Assembly: GCA_937916395.1 (NCBI GenBank)
Contig: CALFTN010000048.1
Coordinates: forward strand, 1 to 30,955
Origin: an uncultured Clostridia bacterium
GTDB taxonomy: Bacteria; Bacillota; Clostridia; Oscillospirales; Acutalibacteraceae
DNA: 30,955 nucleotides
Direction: 5' to 3'
Shown here: one piece after another, positions 1-8,265 of the stretch
Position numbering within the stretch: the first letter of the stretch is position 1
Layout of the letters: each line of letters opens with the position of its first letter
Translations under genes and position numbers: made by a program
Notes under the pieces: generated by a model
Told to the model about the DNA's origin: nothing
Seen by the model: the letters and a program-made list of their open reading frames with translations, nothing else
Database searches by the model: none

Positions 1-246
1 AAAGATGAAGGTGGTCGTCATACTCCATTCTTCAACAACTATCGTCCACAGTTCTTCTTCAGAACAACTGACGTTACAGGTGTTATCACTCTTCCAGAAG
101 GCACAGAAATGTGTATGCCTGGCGATAACGTTGAAATGACTGTTGAACTCATCACTCCAATCGCTATCGAAAAAGGTCTTCGTTTCGCTATCCGTGAAGG
201 TGGCCGTACAGTTGGTTCAGGTGCTGTTACAGATATCATTGAATAA
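1..246 (+). CDS. tuf: Elongation factor Tu, C-terminal fragment
   Basis: This is the 3' end of the gene for elongation factor Tu, the GTPase that carries aminoacyl-tRNA to the ribosome A site. The frame is open from base 1 and ends at TAA 244-246. The 81 visible residues are the end of domain II and most of domain III, with recognisable stretches such as GGRHTPFFNNYRPQFFFRTT, MPGDNVEMTVELI and the terminal FAIREGGRTVGSGAV. The GTPase domain lies outside the window. In Firmicutes tuf commonly closes the rpsL-rpsG-fusA-tuf operon, and the strong terminator directly downstream fits that. The identification is secure because the C-terminus of EF-Tu is very conserved. Confidence 0.98.
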   Translation, partial: KDEGGRHTPFFNNYRPQFFFRTTDVTGVITLPEGTEMCMPGDNVEMTVELITPIAIEKGLRFAIREGGRTVGSGAVTDIIE

Positions 247-276
247 TTAGCACTTGGTTGAACTAATTAACTAATT

Positions 277-318
277 AAAAAATCGGTGTGGTAGAAGTAA
301 TTCTATTACACCGATTTT
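277..318 (+). terminator. Terminator downstream of tuf
   Basis: AAAATCGGTGT (279-289) pairs with ACACCGATTTT (308-318). An inner TAGAA/TTCTA extension around a GTAA loop lengthens the stem, and the 3' arm ends in a T-run. It lies about 30 bases after the tuf stop codon. Confidence 0.85.
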
Positions 319-390
319 AAATTTTATGTAAAGAAAGTGTTGGTTTTATTAGTATTCTATGATTGGTAGATAACTTCTACAAAGAGTTTC

Positions 391-419
391 TTGCAATTTT
401 TCTTGTTTTGAAGTATGAT
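391..419 (+). promoter_or_regulatory. Sigma-A-type promoter of the XRE regulator gene
   Basis: TTGCAA (391-396) and TATGAT (414-419) are separated by exactly 17 bases and lie about 50 bases upstream of the chosen start codon. This is the only well-spaced pair seen between the tuf terminator and the gene. Confidence 0.6.
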
Positions 420-469
420 TTAATTGTGAGAAATAAAACATTATGTTGAATAGGGGTTGGGAGAAAATT

Positions 470-1732
470 ATGAGTAAAAAAACTATGGGAGCTTTTCTTG
501 TTGAATTAAGAAAAGATAAAGAATTAACTCAGCAACAGGTTGCGGAGTCGCTTAATGTTTCAAACAAAACAATAAGTAAATGGGAGCGTAATGAAGGCTA
601 TCCTGAAATTACAATGCTCAGTGAGATTGCAAAGTTTTATGAAGTTACAACTGATGAGCTTTTACAAGGATACAGAAACGAAGAAAAGGAATTACCTGAG
701 GGTATAGTTTATTACGAACCTGAAGTTGACCCTAAATGGGCGAGGTTAGATAAAAATTCACTTATTGCAAAAACTTTGAGTGTGAGTTCCTTAACTCTGT
801 TTATAACTATTTGCTTCTTCACTGGTAGAATTGGCATGGATATAGAGGTGTTTTTCTTACCTTTGGCTATTTCAACATTATCCTTTGCTTATTTGCTATA
901 TATAATTATGGAAAAAAGAAAGTTCAGCGAAGAGGTGCAATTAAAGAATTATAACGACTTGTTTTTTACTTTTTTCTTTTTAGGAATCGAGCTTTTTACA
1001 TTAATATCATTTAATATCTCTGAAAATTTGGGGTTCCTTTTTACACCAAATAATCTTATATTCTCGGGCGTTTTTGTTTCAATAATTGTAACGTATTTAA
1101 GTCATACTATACTTAATAGAATATTAAAATTCAGTGTTATAACTAAAGAAAAAAGAAAACTAAAAAGCTCTTTTACATGGGTTTCTTGTTTATTTACAGC
1201 AGTTACTATAATAGTGGTTATTATTCTTTCATTTTATGAAATTAATAACATAAGACCGATACAGCACGTAGTAAAGTTTAATGAAATGTATTATAATGAA
1301 ACTGATGCAGAATATGATTATAACAGATTAAAGAAAATGATTTTTGAAGGCGAACCTCTTTATGAAATAACAGGCTACGAGGGTGATAAAATAAATCTCA
1401 ATGAGTTTGTATTCTGGATTGAAGATGGTGATAATGGCTATGATAAAGTCGAATATAGTAGAATAGATACACATCTTGTTTTCACCACTGAGACTAGAAA
1501 ACAAGAGTTTATAAAAGAGAGTGTTGTTGAAACAGGTAAATTCGACTTTTTAAATATTATGGATGAAGATATTGTTTTTAATGATGAGGATTTGTCAATA
1601 ACGTTTTTGGAAACTTTTCCTATGATAGAAATGGCTAAGAGAACATCAGTAGTTTTTTCAATAATAGCTATGGGTATTACAAGTGCTCTTTATGGTCTTT
1701 TGGCGTTGATTTATTATAAAAAAGAAGACTAA
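470..1732 (+). CDS. XRE-family regulator with a C-terminal membrane domain
   Basis: A 420-residue protein with an N-terminal Cro/C1-type helix-turn-helix (about residues 5-65; ELRKDKELTQQQVAESLNVS, then NKTISKWERNEGYPE). Four or so hydrophobic segments follow (about 100-255), then a roughly 110-residue acidic, probably extracytoplasmic region, and a final transmembrane helix near the C-terminus. The ATG at 470 is chosen over the in-frame ATG at 443 because GGGAG (459-463) is well placed for it and the helix-turn-helix begins just after. Membrane-bound XRE regulators of this shape are common in Clostridia and probably sense an envelope or extracellular signal. It converges on the acetyltransferase operon, so control of that locus is possible but unproven. 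Confidence 0.85.
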   Translation: MSKKTMGAFLVELRKDKELTQQQVAESLNVSNKTISKWERNEGYPEITMLSEIAKFYEVTTDELLQGYRNEEKELPEGIVYYEPEVDPKWARLDKNSLIAKTLSVSSLTLFITICFFTGRIGMDIEVFFLPLAISTLSFAYLLYIIMEKRKFSEEVQLKNYNDLFFTFFFLGIELFTLISFNISENLGFLFTPNNLIFSGVFVSIIVTYLSHTILNRILKFSVITKEKRKLKSSFTWVSCLFTAVTIIVVIILSFYEINNIRPIQHVVKFNEMYYNETDAEYDYNRLKKMIFEGEPLYEITGYEGDKINLNEFVFWIEDGDNGYDKVEYSRIDTHLVFTTETRKQEFIKESVVETGKFDFLNIMDEDIVFNDEDLSITFLETFPMIEMAKRTSVVFSIIAMGITSALYGLLALIYYKKED

Positions 1733-1734
1733 AA

Positions 1735-1771
1735 AAGAAAGGTGATTCTGTTGAATCACCTTTCTTCTTTT
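1735..1771. terminator. Bidirectional terminator between the XRE and acetyltransferase genes
   Basis: A perfect stem: AAGAAAGGTGATTC (1735-1748), TGTT loop, GAATCACCTTTCTT (1753-1766). It has an A-run before and a T-rich tract after, so it can stop transcription from both converging genes. The minus-strand stop codon (1770-1772) lies at its edge. Confidence 0.85.
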
Positions 1772-2372
1772 AATAATTAATTCTTTTATCTTTATAATAA
1801 AATTCTTTATCGTGTTCACTTATTTCTCTTAAAACCTTACATGGATTACCAACTGCAACCACATTAGCTGGAATATCCTTTGTAACAACGCTACCAGCAC
1901 CAATTACGGTATTATTGCCAATTGTAACACCAGGGAGAACAATAACACCTGCACCAAGCCAGCAGTTTTTGCCAATATGTACAGGCATATTATATTGCAA
2001 TGCTTTTTCTCTTAATTCTGGTAAAATAGGGTGACCTGCAGTTGCTATAACAACATTAGGACCGAGCAGTGTATAGTCGCCAATGTAAATGTGGGTATCA
2101 TCTACCATTGTAGCATTGAAATTAAAATAAACATTATTACCTAAGTGAACATTTTTACCACCCCAGTTAGAGTGAAAAGGGGGTTCAATGTAACAGTTTT
2201 CGCCAACTTCAGCCAACATATCTTTAAGCATTTCTGAACGTTTTTCTAGTTCAGTGGGTCGAGTAGCGTTAAAATCATAAAGTCTGTTCAAGCATTTTAT
2301 CTGCTCGTTGAAAATATCTTCATTATTTGGGTCGTAAATTTCACCCGAGTGCATTTTTTCGTAGTCAGTCAT
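1770..2372 (-). CDS. Sugar O-acetyltransferase (maltose/galactoside acetyltransferase family)
   Basis: A 200-residue left-handed beta-helix (hexapeptide) acyltransferase of the LacA/Maa type, which transfers acetyl from acetyl-CoA to a sugar hydroxyl in the cytoplasm. The first 55 or so residues match the Mac domain (MHSGEIYDPNNEDI... then LYDFNATRPTELEKR). The hexapeptide region carries the family landmarks VVIATAGHPI, whose His is the expected catalytic base, and IGNNTVIGAGSVVTKDIP with AVGNPCKV near the end. Its start overlaps the stop of the upstream isomerase-like gene by 8 bases (ATGACTGA), so the two are translationally coupled. The substrate cannot be read from sequence. Family assignment is firm. 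Confidence 0.92.
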   Translation of the reverse strand: MTDYEKMHSGEIYDPNNEDIFNEQIKCLNRLYDFNATRPTELEKRSEMLKDMLAEVGENCYIEPPFHSNWGGKNVHLGNNVYFNFNATMVDDTHIYIGDYTLLGPNVVIATAGHPILPELREKALQYNMPVHIGKNCWLGAGVIVLPGVTIGNNTVIGAGSVVTKDIPANVVAVGNPCKVLREISEHDKEFYYKDKRINY

Positions 2373-3189
2373 TTATATTACCTTCAATTCTTTTAGCTGT
2401 ATCAAAAGCCATTTTGAAAAACTCGTCAGGCGTTACACCGATTAAATCGTCGTGGGTGTGTTTATTTGGTTTATTTTTCAAACAAAGCTCAAGGCTAATC
2501 CAGTTATTCCAGTTAAGTCTTTTAAGATTGTCACAGAATCTTTGCCAGTTAACCTTGCCTTGTTTATATGGCATAATGTGAGCATCGTCAGTCCAGAATA
2601 CTCTGTCACCAGTAACACCCATATTGTCGTTTATGTGTAGGAAAAAGAGCTTGTTGCCAAAATCCTTTAATAAATCAAAACCTGCGTTATAGCAAAGCTC
2701 GTGACCTGTATCAATGCAGAATCCACAGTTCTTTCTATTGCTTAAATGCTCTTTTATACCATAAAGACATTCCACACCCTCAGTATTTTCAAAAGCTAAA
2801 TTTAAGTCATATTTCTCTGCTTCATCAATTAAAAGAGAGAAGTTTTTAATGCCAATATCAGTAACCTTAGCAAGAGTATCAAAACCTATGTAAACGTGAC
2901 ATACAAGTGTTTTAATACCTAAACTGCCACACTCGTGTATACATCTGATAAGTTTATAAAAAATAGGTGGTTTATCTTCCAGCCACATATCACAAACATT
3001 ATCAAACGGAGCGTGAATTGAAGCGATTTCTAAACCGATTTCTCTAGCAAAATTTACATTGTCAGCAAATTCTTCACTGGCGCTCCAGTCAAAAAATACG
3101 CCATCAAATCCTGCTTTTTTTACAGATAACATCTGTCCGTTCAAAGGAATATCAAAAAAATTCTTTTCAACATTTACTGCAGTTTTCAT
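2365..3189 (-). CDS. Sugar phosphate isomerase/epimerase-like TIM barrel protein
   Basis: A 274-residue member of the xylose-isomerase-like / AP-endonuclease-2 superfamily. Typical landmarks are IASIHAPFDN (strand 2 with its His), TLVCHVY, LAFENTEG (a Glu metal ligand), CIDTGHELCYNAG (metal-binding Asp and His), LFFLHINDN and, near the end, WISLELCLKN. Members isomerise or epimerise sugars, sugar phosphates or inositols with a divalent metal. No signal peptide is visible, so it should act in the cytoplasm. It sits 12 bases after the metallophosphoesterase with GGTGAC as ribosome site, and overlaps the acetyltransferase. The context suggests processing of a sugar released by the neighbouring hydrolases. 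The exact reaction is unknown. Confidence 0.85.
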   Translation of the reverse strand: MKTAVNVEKNFFDIPLNGQMLSVKKAGFDGVFFDWSASEEFADNVNFAREIGLEIASIHAPFDNVCDMWLEDKPPIFYKLIRCIHECGSLGIKTLVCHVYIGFDTLAKVTDIGIKNFSLLIDEAEKYDLNLAFENTEGVECLYGIKEHLSNRKNCGFCIDTGHELCYNAGFDLLKDFGNKLFFLHINDNMGVTGDRVFWTDDAHIMPYKQGKVNWQRFCDNLKRLNWNNWISLELCLKNKPNKHTHDDLIGVTPDEFFKMAFDTAKRIEGNIND

Positions 3190-3201
3190 TTTGTCACCGT
3201 T

Positions 3202-4155
3202 TTACTTCAAGTTAATTGTGTATTCTGCAAATTCACTATCTATATTTTTTCCCTCAACAAAGTTGCGCGCTTTAAAAATAACCTTATCGTCATAAACTTC
3301 GCCAATGTATCCTACACCTAAATCGGTAACACCAAAGTTATTAGGCTTTCTGTAGCCAGGCACACTTAAAGAATAAACACCATTTTCTTCGTTAAGAACT
3401 TCAAATGTTTTTTCAAATACACCACCATGAAGGTGACCATTTATAAAGAAAACATTTTTAAATTGCTCCATAACCTTACGCACTTCGTCAGATTGCTCAC
3501 CCATATCACCGGTTTTCCAGACTTCAGGTAAACCGTGTGTGAATGCAAAAGCCTGATGGCACATAACGAAAGCCGGCTTGTTGTCTTTAGTGGCTCTTTC
3601 TAATTCTTTTCTCAAAAATTCAATTTGCTCTTTGCTAATATATGCCTTTTCAAGAACCCGTTTTTCAGTACCGATAACAATGATTGTGTAACCGTTAATG
3701 TCGTAAGAATAGTAGCTTTTTTTGTTTGTATCAATATTGAGATATTCGTTTACCTTATTCATTATAATCTTTTGATTACGACCATATTGCAAGCGAACAT
3801 CGTGATTACCCATTGTAATAAAAAGCTTTAATTTATCTTTGTATGTATCAAAAACCTGGAAAAATCTATTGTATTCGCCTTTTTTTCCAAGTTCGGCAAT
3901 ATCACCAGCCATAAGTAAAGCATCAAATTTTTCATTTGAATTAAAAATATCTTTAAAGCAATTTTCTACATTGTGAGCGAGGTATTCTTTTTTAGAAAAG
4001 TGAGTATCTGCAATAGCGGCAAATGCGAGCTTAACATTTTCACTATCTGTAAATTTTATTGGATTTTCCGTTTGTAATTCGTATTCAACTTCACTGCTTG
4101 GTAAAAGTGCTTGTAGCTGAGCTTTGTATTTAGTTATAAAGATTTCTGCAGACAT
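3202..4155 (-). CDS. Calcineurin-like metallophosphoesterase 1
   Basis: A 317-residue metallophosphoesterase with the complete dinuclear-metal signature: D50-x-H52 (AAIADTHFS), G84-D85 (LMAGDIAELG), G116-N-H-D119 (ITMGNHDVR), H200 (VMCHQAF) and GHLH at 240-243. The family cleaves phosphomonoesters or phosphodiesters of very varied substrates. No clear signal peptide or membrane helix is seen, so a cytoplasmic location is likely. It is the first gene of a three-gene minus-strand operon, behind a near-consensus promoter and an AAAGGG ribosome site. It is one of three different metallophosphoesterases within 8.5 kb, which suggests a pathway with several phosphate-ester intermediates. The substrate is unknown. 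Confidence 0.9.
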   Translation of the reverse strand: MSAEIFITKYKAQLQALLPSSEVEYELQTENPIKFTDSENVKLAFAAIADTHFSKKEYLAHNVENCFKDIFNSNEKFDALLMAGDIAELGKKGEYNRFFQVFDTYKDKLKLFITMGNHDVRLQYGRNQKIIMNKVNEYLNIDTNKKSYYSYDINGYTIIVIGTEKRVLEKAYISKEQIEFLRKELERATKDNKPAFVMCHQAFAFTHGLPEVWKTGDMGEQSDEVRKVMEQFKNVFFINGHLHGGVFEKTFEVLNEENGVYSLSVPGYRKPNNFGVTDLGVGYIGEVYDDKVIFKARNFVEGKNIDSEFAEYTINLK

Positions 4156-4191
4156 TTTTTTTACCCTTTCAATTGGTTTATTTTTACAAAT

Positions 4192-4220
4192 ATTATATAA
4201 TTTTTATGTAATGTTGTCAA
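4192..4220 (-). promoter_or_regulatory. Sigma-A promoter of the metallophosphoesterase-isomerase-acetyltransferase operon
   Basis: On the minus strand TTGACA (complement of 4215-4220) and TATAAT (complement of 4192-4197) are separated by exactly 17 bases. Both boxes are perfect consensus. Confidence 0.8.
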
Positions 4221-4232
4221 TTCAAATAAATG

Positions 4233-4261
4233 TTGCTTATTTGTATAATATGTGTTATATT
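4233..4261 (+). promoter_or_regulatory. Extended -10 promoter of the DUF2804 operon
   Basis: TTGCTT (4233-4238), a 17-base spacer and TATATT (4256-4261) preceded by TGT, the extended -10 element. It diverges from the minus-strand promoter only about 15 bases away, so one bound regulator could affect both operons. The AGGAGG ribosome site (4285-4290) follows. Confidence 0.55.
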
Positions 4262-4298
4262 TATTATAAGTGTAAACAAAATTTAGGAGGATTGAACA

Positions 4299-5432
4299 AT
4301 GGCAGTAGATAAGAGAACATATCCAACCTGGTTAAACGGTGAAGTGAAGAGTATTCAAAAGGAATATACAGAAGCGACAAAGTTACTTGATGAAAATGGC
4401 AACTTAGTAGCACCAGGCTGGGCAAGGCACATGGTATTCGATTACGACAGAAGTCAGGTTGTTCCGAAAATGCGTAGCAAGGAATGGGATTTTTATCAGA
4501 TTTCTAATGGTAAATATATGGTTCAGTTGAATTTTGCAAACATTTCATTTGGTGGGTTTATAAGTGCTAAGCTTATAGATTTACATAATAAGCAACACGA
4601 CAGAAAGCTTGATACAAATACTGTTTGTGATGCAACAGTTCTCTATATTGGTGGCAGAGAAAAATATAAAATGCCACCGAAGGGCGATGTGCCAAATAAT
4701 CTTAAATATACAGTAGAAAGTTTTTTGGGTAAAGCAGAGTTTGAATTTGATACAAAAGAAACTAGTAGAACACTTTACTTTAAAGGTAAAGCAAAAGACC
4801 AAGATGTGATTTGTGACTTCCATATGGATATTCCAGAAGGACTTGAAAATATTACAACGGTTCTTCCTTTTAAAAATATGAAGTCAGGCTTCTTTATGAC
4901 GACGAAGCAGAATTGTATGCCTTGCTCTGGTACATTCAAATTCGGCGATAAGGTTGTGGAATTTTCAAAAGATGACACTTTCTGTGCTCTTGACTGGGGC
5001 AGAGTTAATACACCTTATCAGTTAGTATGGTACTGGGGTAACGGTGCACAAAAAATCAAAGATGAAGACGGCACAGAGCACACAGTCGGCTTTGAAATTA
5101 CCTGGGGAATTGGTGATGAAAGCTTTGCTACTGAAACTGCAATTTTCTATGATGGTAAACTTCATAAATTCGGTGCAGTAGACGTTGAGGAATTCCCTAA
5201 AACAAACGGCTTTATGAAGCCTTGGAAGTTCGTTTCAGAGGATGGCAGATTTGATATGACAATGAAACCATTCTTTGATAATCATTCAGACACAAATGTG
5301 CTTAATCTTTTAAGAATGCATACTCACCAGTTACACGGTATATGGAATGGTACAGTTACTCTTGACGATGGCAAAAAGATAGAAATAAAAGATATGTACG
5401 CATTCTGCGAATATTGTGAAAATAAATGGTAA
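4299..5432 (+). CDS. DUF2804 family protein
   Basis: A 377-residue protein recognised as DUF2804 by its opening LLDENGNLVAPGWARH and by tryptophan-rich beta motifs (CALDWGRVNTPYQLVWYWGN, TVGFEITWGIGD). Soluble beta-barrel or beta-sandwich character is suggested; no signal peptide or membrane helix is visible. The family has no settled biochemical function that I know of. AGGAGG is placed 8 bases before the ATG. It is the first gene of the plus operon, followed after 4 bases by metallophosphoesterase 2 and then a symporter, so a role in handling an imported sugar or lipid derivative is possible but inferred from context only. Confidence 0.85.
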   Translation: MAVDKRTYPTWLNGEVKSIQKEYTEATKLLDENGNLVAPGWARHMVFDYDRSQVVPKMRSKEWDFYQISNGKYMVQLNFANISFGGFISAKLIDLHNKQHDRKLDTNTVCDATVLYIGGREKYKMPPKGDVPNNLKYTVESFLGKAEFEFDTKETSRTLYFKGKAKDQDVICDFHMDIPEGLENITTVLPFKNMKSGFFMTTKQNCMPCSGTFKFGDKVVEFSKDDTFCALDWGRVNTPYQLVWYWGNGAQKIKDEDGTEHTVGFEITWGIGDESFATETAIFYDGKLHKFGAVDVEEFPKTNGFMKPWKFVSEDGRFDMTMKPFFDNHSDTNVLNLLRMHTHQLHGIWNGTVTLDDGKKIEIKDMYAFCEYCENKW

Positions 5433-5436
5433 GCGT

Positions 5437-6768
5437 ATGGAAAAATTAAATTTTTATTTGCTTACAGATACTCACTATTTTGAAGAAAGTTTAGGTGCGG
5501 AGGGTAAAGCGTATGAAGAGTATATGAAAACCGAAGCGTTTTACCTAAAAGAAAGCAGTGCTATAAATAAAGCTGTGTTTAAAGAACTTAAAGAGGATAA
5601 AGAAACTGAGCTTGTTATAATTCCTGGTGACCTTTCAAAAGATGGTGAGTATGAAAGCCACAAAAGTTTAATTAAAGAATTAAATGCTCTGAAAGATGCT
5701 GGTAAAAAGATTTTTGTGCTCACTGCTGGTCACGATTTTAATGAAACTGGCAGAGGCTATAAAAACGATAAATTTGTTGGCTCAAAAGGTACGGAGTTTA
5801 AAGAGCTTTATAATCTTTATTACGAATTTGGTTATAATGGGGCAATTTCAGTTCACGAAGAAACGCTTTCATATATAACAGAAATTGCAGAAAATACCCG
5901 ACTTTTGGCACTTAATTGCGATAGCAAAAGAGAGTGTAAGGGTTTAATTGATGAGAGTCTTTTAAACTGGACAAAAGAGCAATTACAAAAAGCAAAAGAA
6001 GATGGTGCTTACACTATTGCAATGTGTCACTATTCTATAATTCCATCAGTGCCTGTGTTCGATTTAGTTGGCGATGCCCATGTTAAAAACTGGCGTGACG
6101 TTGCTACTTTTTTAGCTGATAACGGTGTAGAGCTTGTTTTAACAGGTCATATGCATATACAGAGTATAAATGAATTTACAAGCGAAAAAGGCAACAAGCT
6201 TTATGATATTTGTACAGCCACAACAGTTGGTACACCTGGTAAATATCGAAAAATTGAAATTGATGAAAATGGAAGAATGAAGGTAAAATCAATAGAGGTT
6301 ACAGGGTTTGATATTCCGGACAATTTCAGTTCGTGCGAAGAATTTTTTGATTGGCGTTTTAAATATTCTGTGAAAAACAAAATCAATAAAATTCTTGAAG
6401 GTGGTAGTGGTATAACAAAAACTTTGAAGAATTTTGGTGGTAAAATACTGAATTCCATAAAGTTAAAAACAATAGCAAAATTATTGTTTATAAGAATTGA
6501 TAGTTCTTTAAAGAATATTAAGCTTATGGACTTTGCAGGAGACTTAGCCACGGCAATTTTTAAAGGCGATATGCCTTATATTAAAGGTACTCCAGAATAT
6601 GATGCTATTAGTAAAGCTTTGAAAAGATTAGGTTTCATTTTAAAGAAAATCGAACCAAAGCTTTCTAAAAATGGTGTAAAGGTTGATTTAACCGATATGC
6701 TTTTAAACACTATTGGCAACAATAAAGGGTACTCAGACAATGATGCGGTAATAAATCTGAAGGGATAA
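5437..6768 (+). CDS. Calcineurin-like metallophosphoesterase 2 with altered GNHD motif
   Basis: A 443-residue metallophosphoesterase. D11-x-H13 (LLTDTHYF), G64-D65 (IIPGDLSKDGE), H198 (AMCHYSI) and GHMH (237-240) are present, but the GNH(D/E) motif reads AGHD (97-100), so the bridging metal-ligand Asn is replaced by Gly. The roughly 130-residue C-terminal extension is Lys-rich and amphipathic, with no clear membrane helix. The ATG at 5437 is preferred; an in-frame GTG at 5416 would overlap DUF2804 and has no ribosome site. The frame is intact and codon use matches its neighbours, so it is not an obvious pseudogene. It may still bind metal and cleave a phosphate ester with changed activity. 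Confidence 0.88.
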   Translation: MEKLNFYLLTDTHYFEESLGAEGKAYEEYMKTEAFYLKESSAINKAVFKELKEDKETELVIIPGDLSKDGEYESHKSLIKELNALKDAGKKIFVLTAGHDFNETGRGYKNDKFVGSKGTEFKELYNLYYEFGYNGAISVHEETLSYITEIAENTRLLALNCDSKRECKGLIDESLLNWTKEQLQKAKEDGAYTIAMCHYSIIPSVPVFDLVGDAHVKNWRDVATFLADNGVELVLTGHMHIQSINEFTSEKGNKLYDICTATTVGTPGKYRKIEIDENGRMKVKSIEVTGFDIPDNFSSCEEFFDWRFKYSVKNKINKILEGGSGITKTLKNFGGKILNSIKLKTIAKLLFIRIDSSLKNIKLMDFAGDLATAIFKGDMPYIKGTPEYDAISKALKRLGFILKKIEPKLSKNGVKVDLTDMLLNTIGNNKGYSDNDAVINLKG

Positions 6769-6775
6769 AATAAAT

Positions 6776-8203
6776 ATGGGTTCAACAGTAATACAAAATC
6801 AAGAAACTAAGCACATGAAAACAAAAGAATTTGTGCTTTATTTAATAGGAGTGTTTTTCTACACCTGTATGACAGGTATGGTAGGCTCTTACAGAAACGC
6901 TTACTTAGTTAATGTTTTGAAAATTACAGATGATGAAGCTTCACTTTTCAATACATTGGTAAGCGTTATTCCATTTGTTTTAAGCTTTTTTATTTCTATG
7001 TATATAGATGGTAGAAGAACTGGTAAATCAGGTAAATTTAAACCACTTGCAATGTTTGTTGTAGTGCCGATGGGTGCAATTCTTATGCTCTCATTCTGGA
7101 CACCAAAAGGTTTAAGTGGCACATTCCTTATGATTTACCTTGTAACAATAGCAGTTTTATGGGGTGCATTCTGTACTTTAGGTAACTCAATAAATATGAT
7201 TGCAAATGTTATGACTCCTAATATGAAAGAGCGTGACAACGTTATTTCATTCAGAAGTATTTCTTCTGCAGTAGGTAACTCTGCACCACTTGTTATAGTG
7301 CTTGTTATTGGTCTTATCTGGAAAGATAATGAAGGTCTTCAATACATAATTGGTGCAGGTCTTTGTAGTGCAGTTGGTATTATTACAGTTCTTTTAGGTA
7401 TGAGCTCTGTTAAAGAGAGAATTACTTATACCGCAGAGAAGAAAAATCCTATTGAAGGATTTAAGGATGTTTTAACCAACAAATATGCATGGTCAATTAT
7501 AATTTCTGAAACACTTAAAAACTTCAGACAGGTTTCTAACTATATGGGTGTATTTTTAGCAGCAGCACTTTTAGGCTCAACCTCAAAGTTCTTACTTTTC
7601 GGTTTGCCAACAGGTATTGGTACAGCTGTTGGTATGCTTGTTATAAATATGCTTCTCAAGAAGTTCAATTCTAAAGTGCTTTATATTGCAAGTGGTATTT
7701 ATTCAGTAATTGCAAATACACTTGCTTTCGCTGTAGGATATATGTACTTTAAAACAGGCTCATCTGTTTTACAGATAGTATTTATTATATTCTTATTCCT
7801 TATAGGCTTACAGTTCGGTGCTTCAAATCTTTTACCAAGTATGTTCCAGGCAGATGTTCTTGAGGACATAGAGGCTAAAACAGGTAAGAGAATTGATGCC
7901 ACATTACCATTTGTAATTTCTATTGGTACACTTATAAGTGGTACTATTGCAAACGCCTTAGCACCAAAGGTACTTTATGGCGACAACTCAATTATTGGTT
8001 ATATTCAGCCAACAGATTTAGTTCCGAATCCAGAGCAGGGTCTTGATACAAAGATACTTTTACTCTTCTTCTACACAATAGTTCACGGTGTTATGATGTT
8101 CCTTGCTGGTGTGCCATTCTTCTTCTATAAATTAACAGGTGAAACAAAAGAAAATGTTCACAACGAAGTTCTTAAAATGAGAGCACAGAACGAAAGTAAA
8201 TAA
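6776..8203 (+). CDS. GPH/MelB-type glycoside:cation symporter (MFS)
   Basis: A 475-residue polytopic membrane protein with about 12 hydrophobic segments. It is of the glycoside-pentoside-hexuronide:cation type, to which MelB belongs, judged from the layout and from the loop with NVMTPNMKERDNVISFRSIS. Conserved features of this group include the Asp-rich end of helix 2 (SMYIDGRRTGKSGKFKP). It probably imports a sugar or glycoside with a cation. AAGGGA precedes the ATG by about 10 bases and the gene starts 7 bases after metallophosphoesterase 2, so it shares that operon. MelB itself carries alpha-galactosides, which would match the GH27 enzyme nearby, but the true substrate is unknown. Confidence 0.87.
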   Translation: MGSTVIQNQETKHMKTKEFVLYLIGVFFYTCMTGMVGSYRNAYLVNVLKITDDEASLFNTLVSVIPFVLSFFISMYIDGRRTGKSGKFKPLAMFVVVPMGAILMLSFWTPKGLSGTFLMIYLVTIAVLWGAFCTLGNSINMIANVMTPNMKERDNVISFRSISSAVGNSAPLVIVLVIGLIWKDNEGLQYIIGAGLCSAVGIITVLLGMSSVKERITYTAEKKNPIEGFKDVLTNKYAWSIIISETLKNFRQVSNYMGVFLAAALLGSTSKFLLFGLPTGIGTAVGMLVINMLLKKFNSKVLYIASGIYSVIANTLAFAVGYMYFKTGSSVLQIVFIIFLFLIGLQFGASNLLPSMFQADVLEDIEAKTGKRIDATLPFVISIGTLISGTIANALAPKVLYGDNSIIGYIQPTDLVPNPEQGLDTKILLLFFYTIVHGVMMFLAGVPFFFYKLTGETKENVHNEVLKMRAQNESK

Positions 8204-8213
8204 GATTAAATAA

Positions 8214-8244
8214 AGGCTGATTTGTATTGTTAATACGAATCAGC
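8214..8244 (+). other. Stable hairpin between the symporter and tyrosine phosphatase genes
   Basis: GGCTGATT (8214-8221) pairs with AATCAGCC (8237-8244), and the stem continues through TGTATT/AATACG with one wobble pair, closing on a GTT loop. No T-run follows on the plus strand, so it is not a classical terminator. It may protect or process the operon mRNA or reduce read-through into the next gene. Confidence 0.5.
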
Positions 8245-8265
8245 CAATGAATTAAGGTGTTAAGA

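Noticed and set aside
39..239. Minus-strand open frame across the tuf end
   Set aside because: It is antisense to the highly conserved EF-Tu C-terminus, has no ribosome site and shows no protein-like composition of its own.
6201..6551. 116-codon minus-strand frame inside metallophosphoesterase 2
   Set aside because: It lies wholly antisense to a gene with clear family motifs and has no ribosome site.
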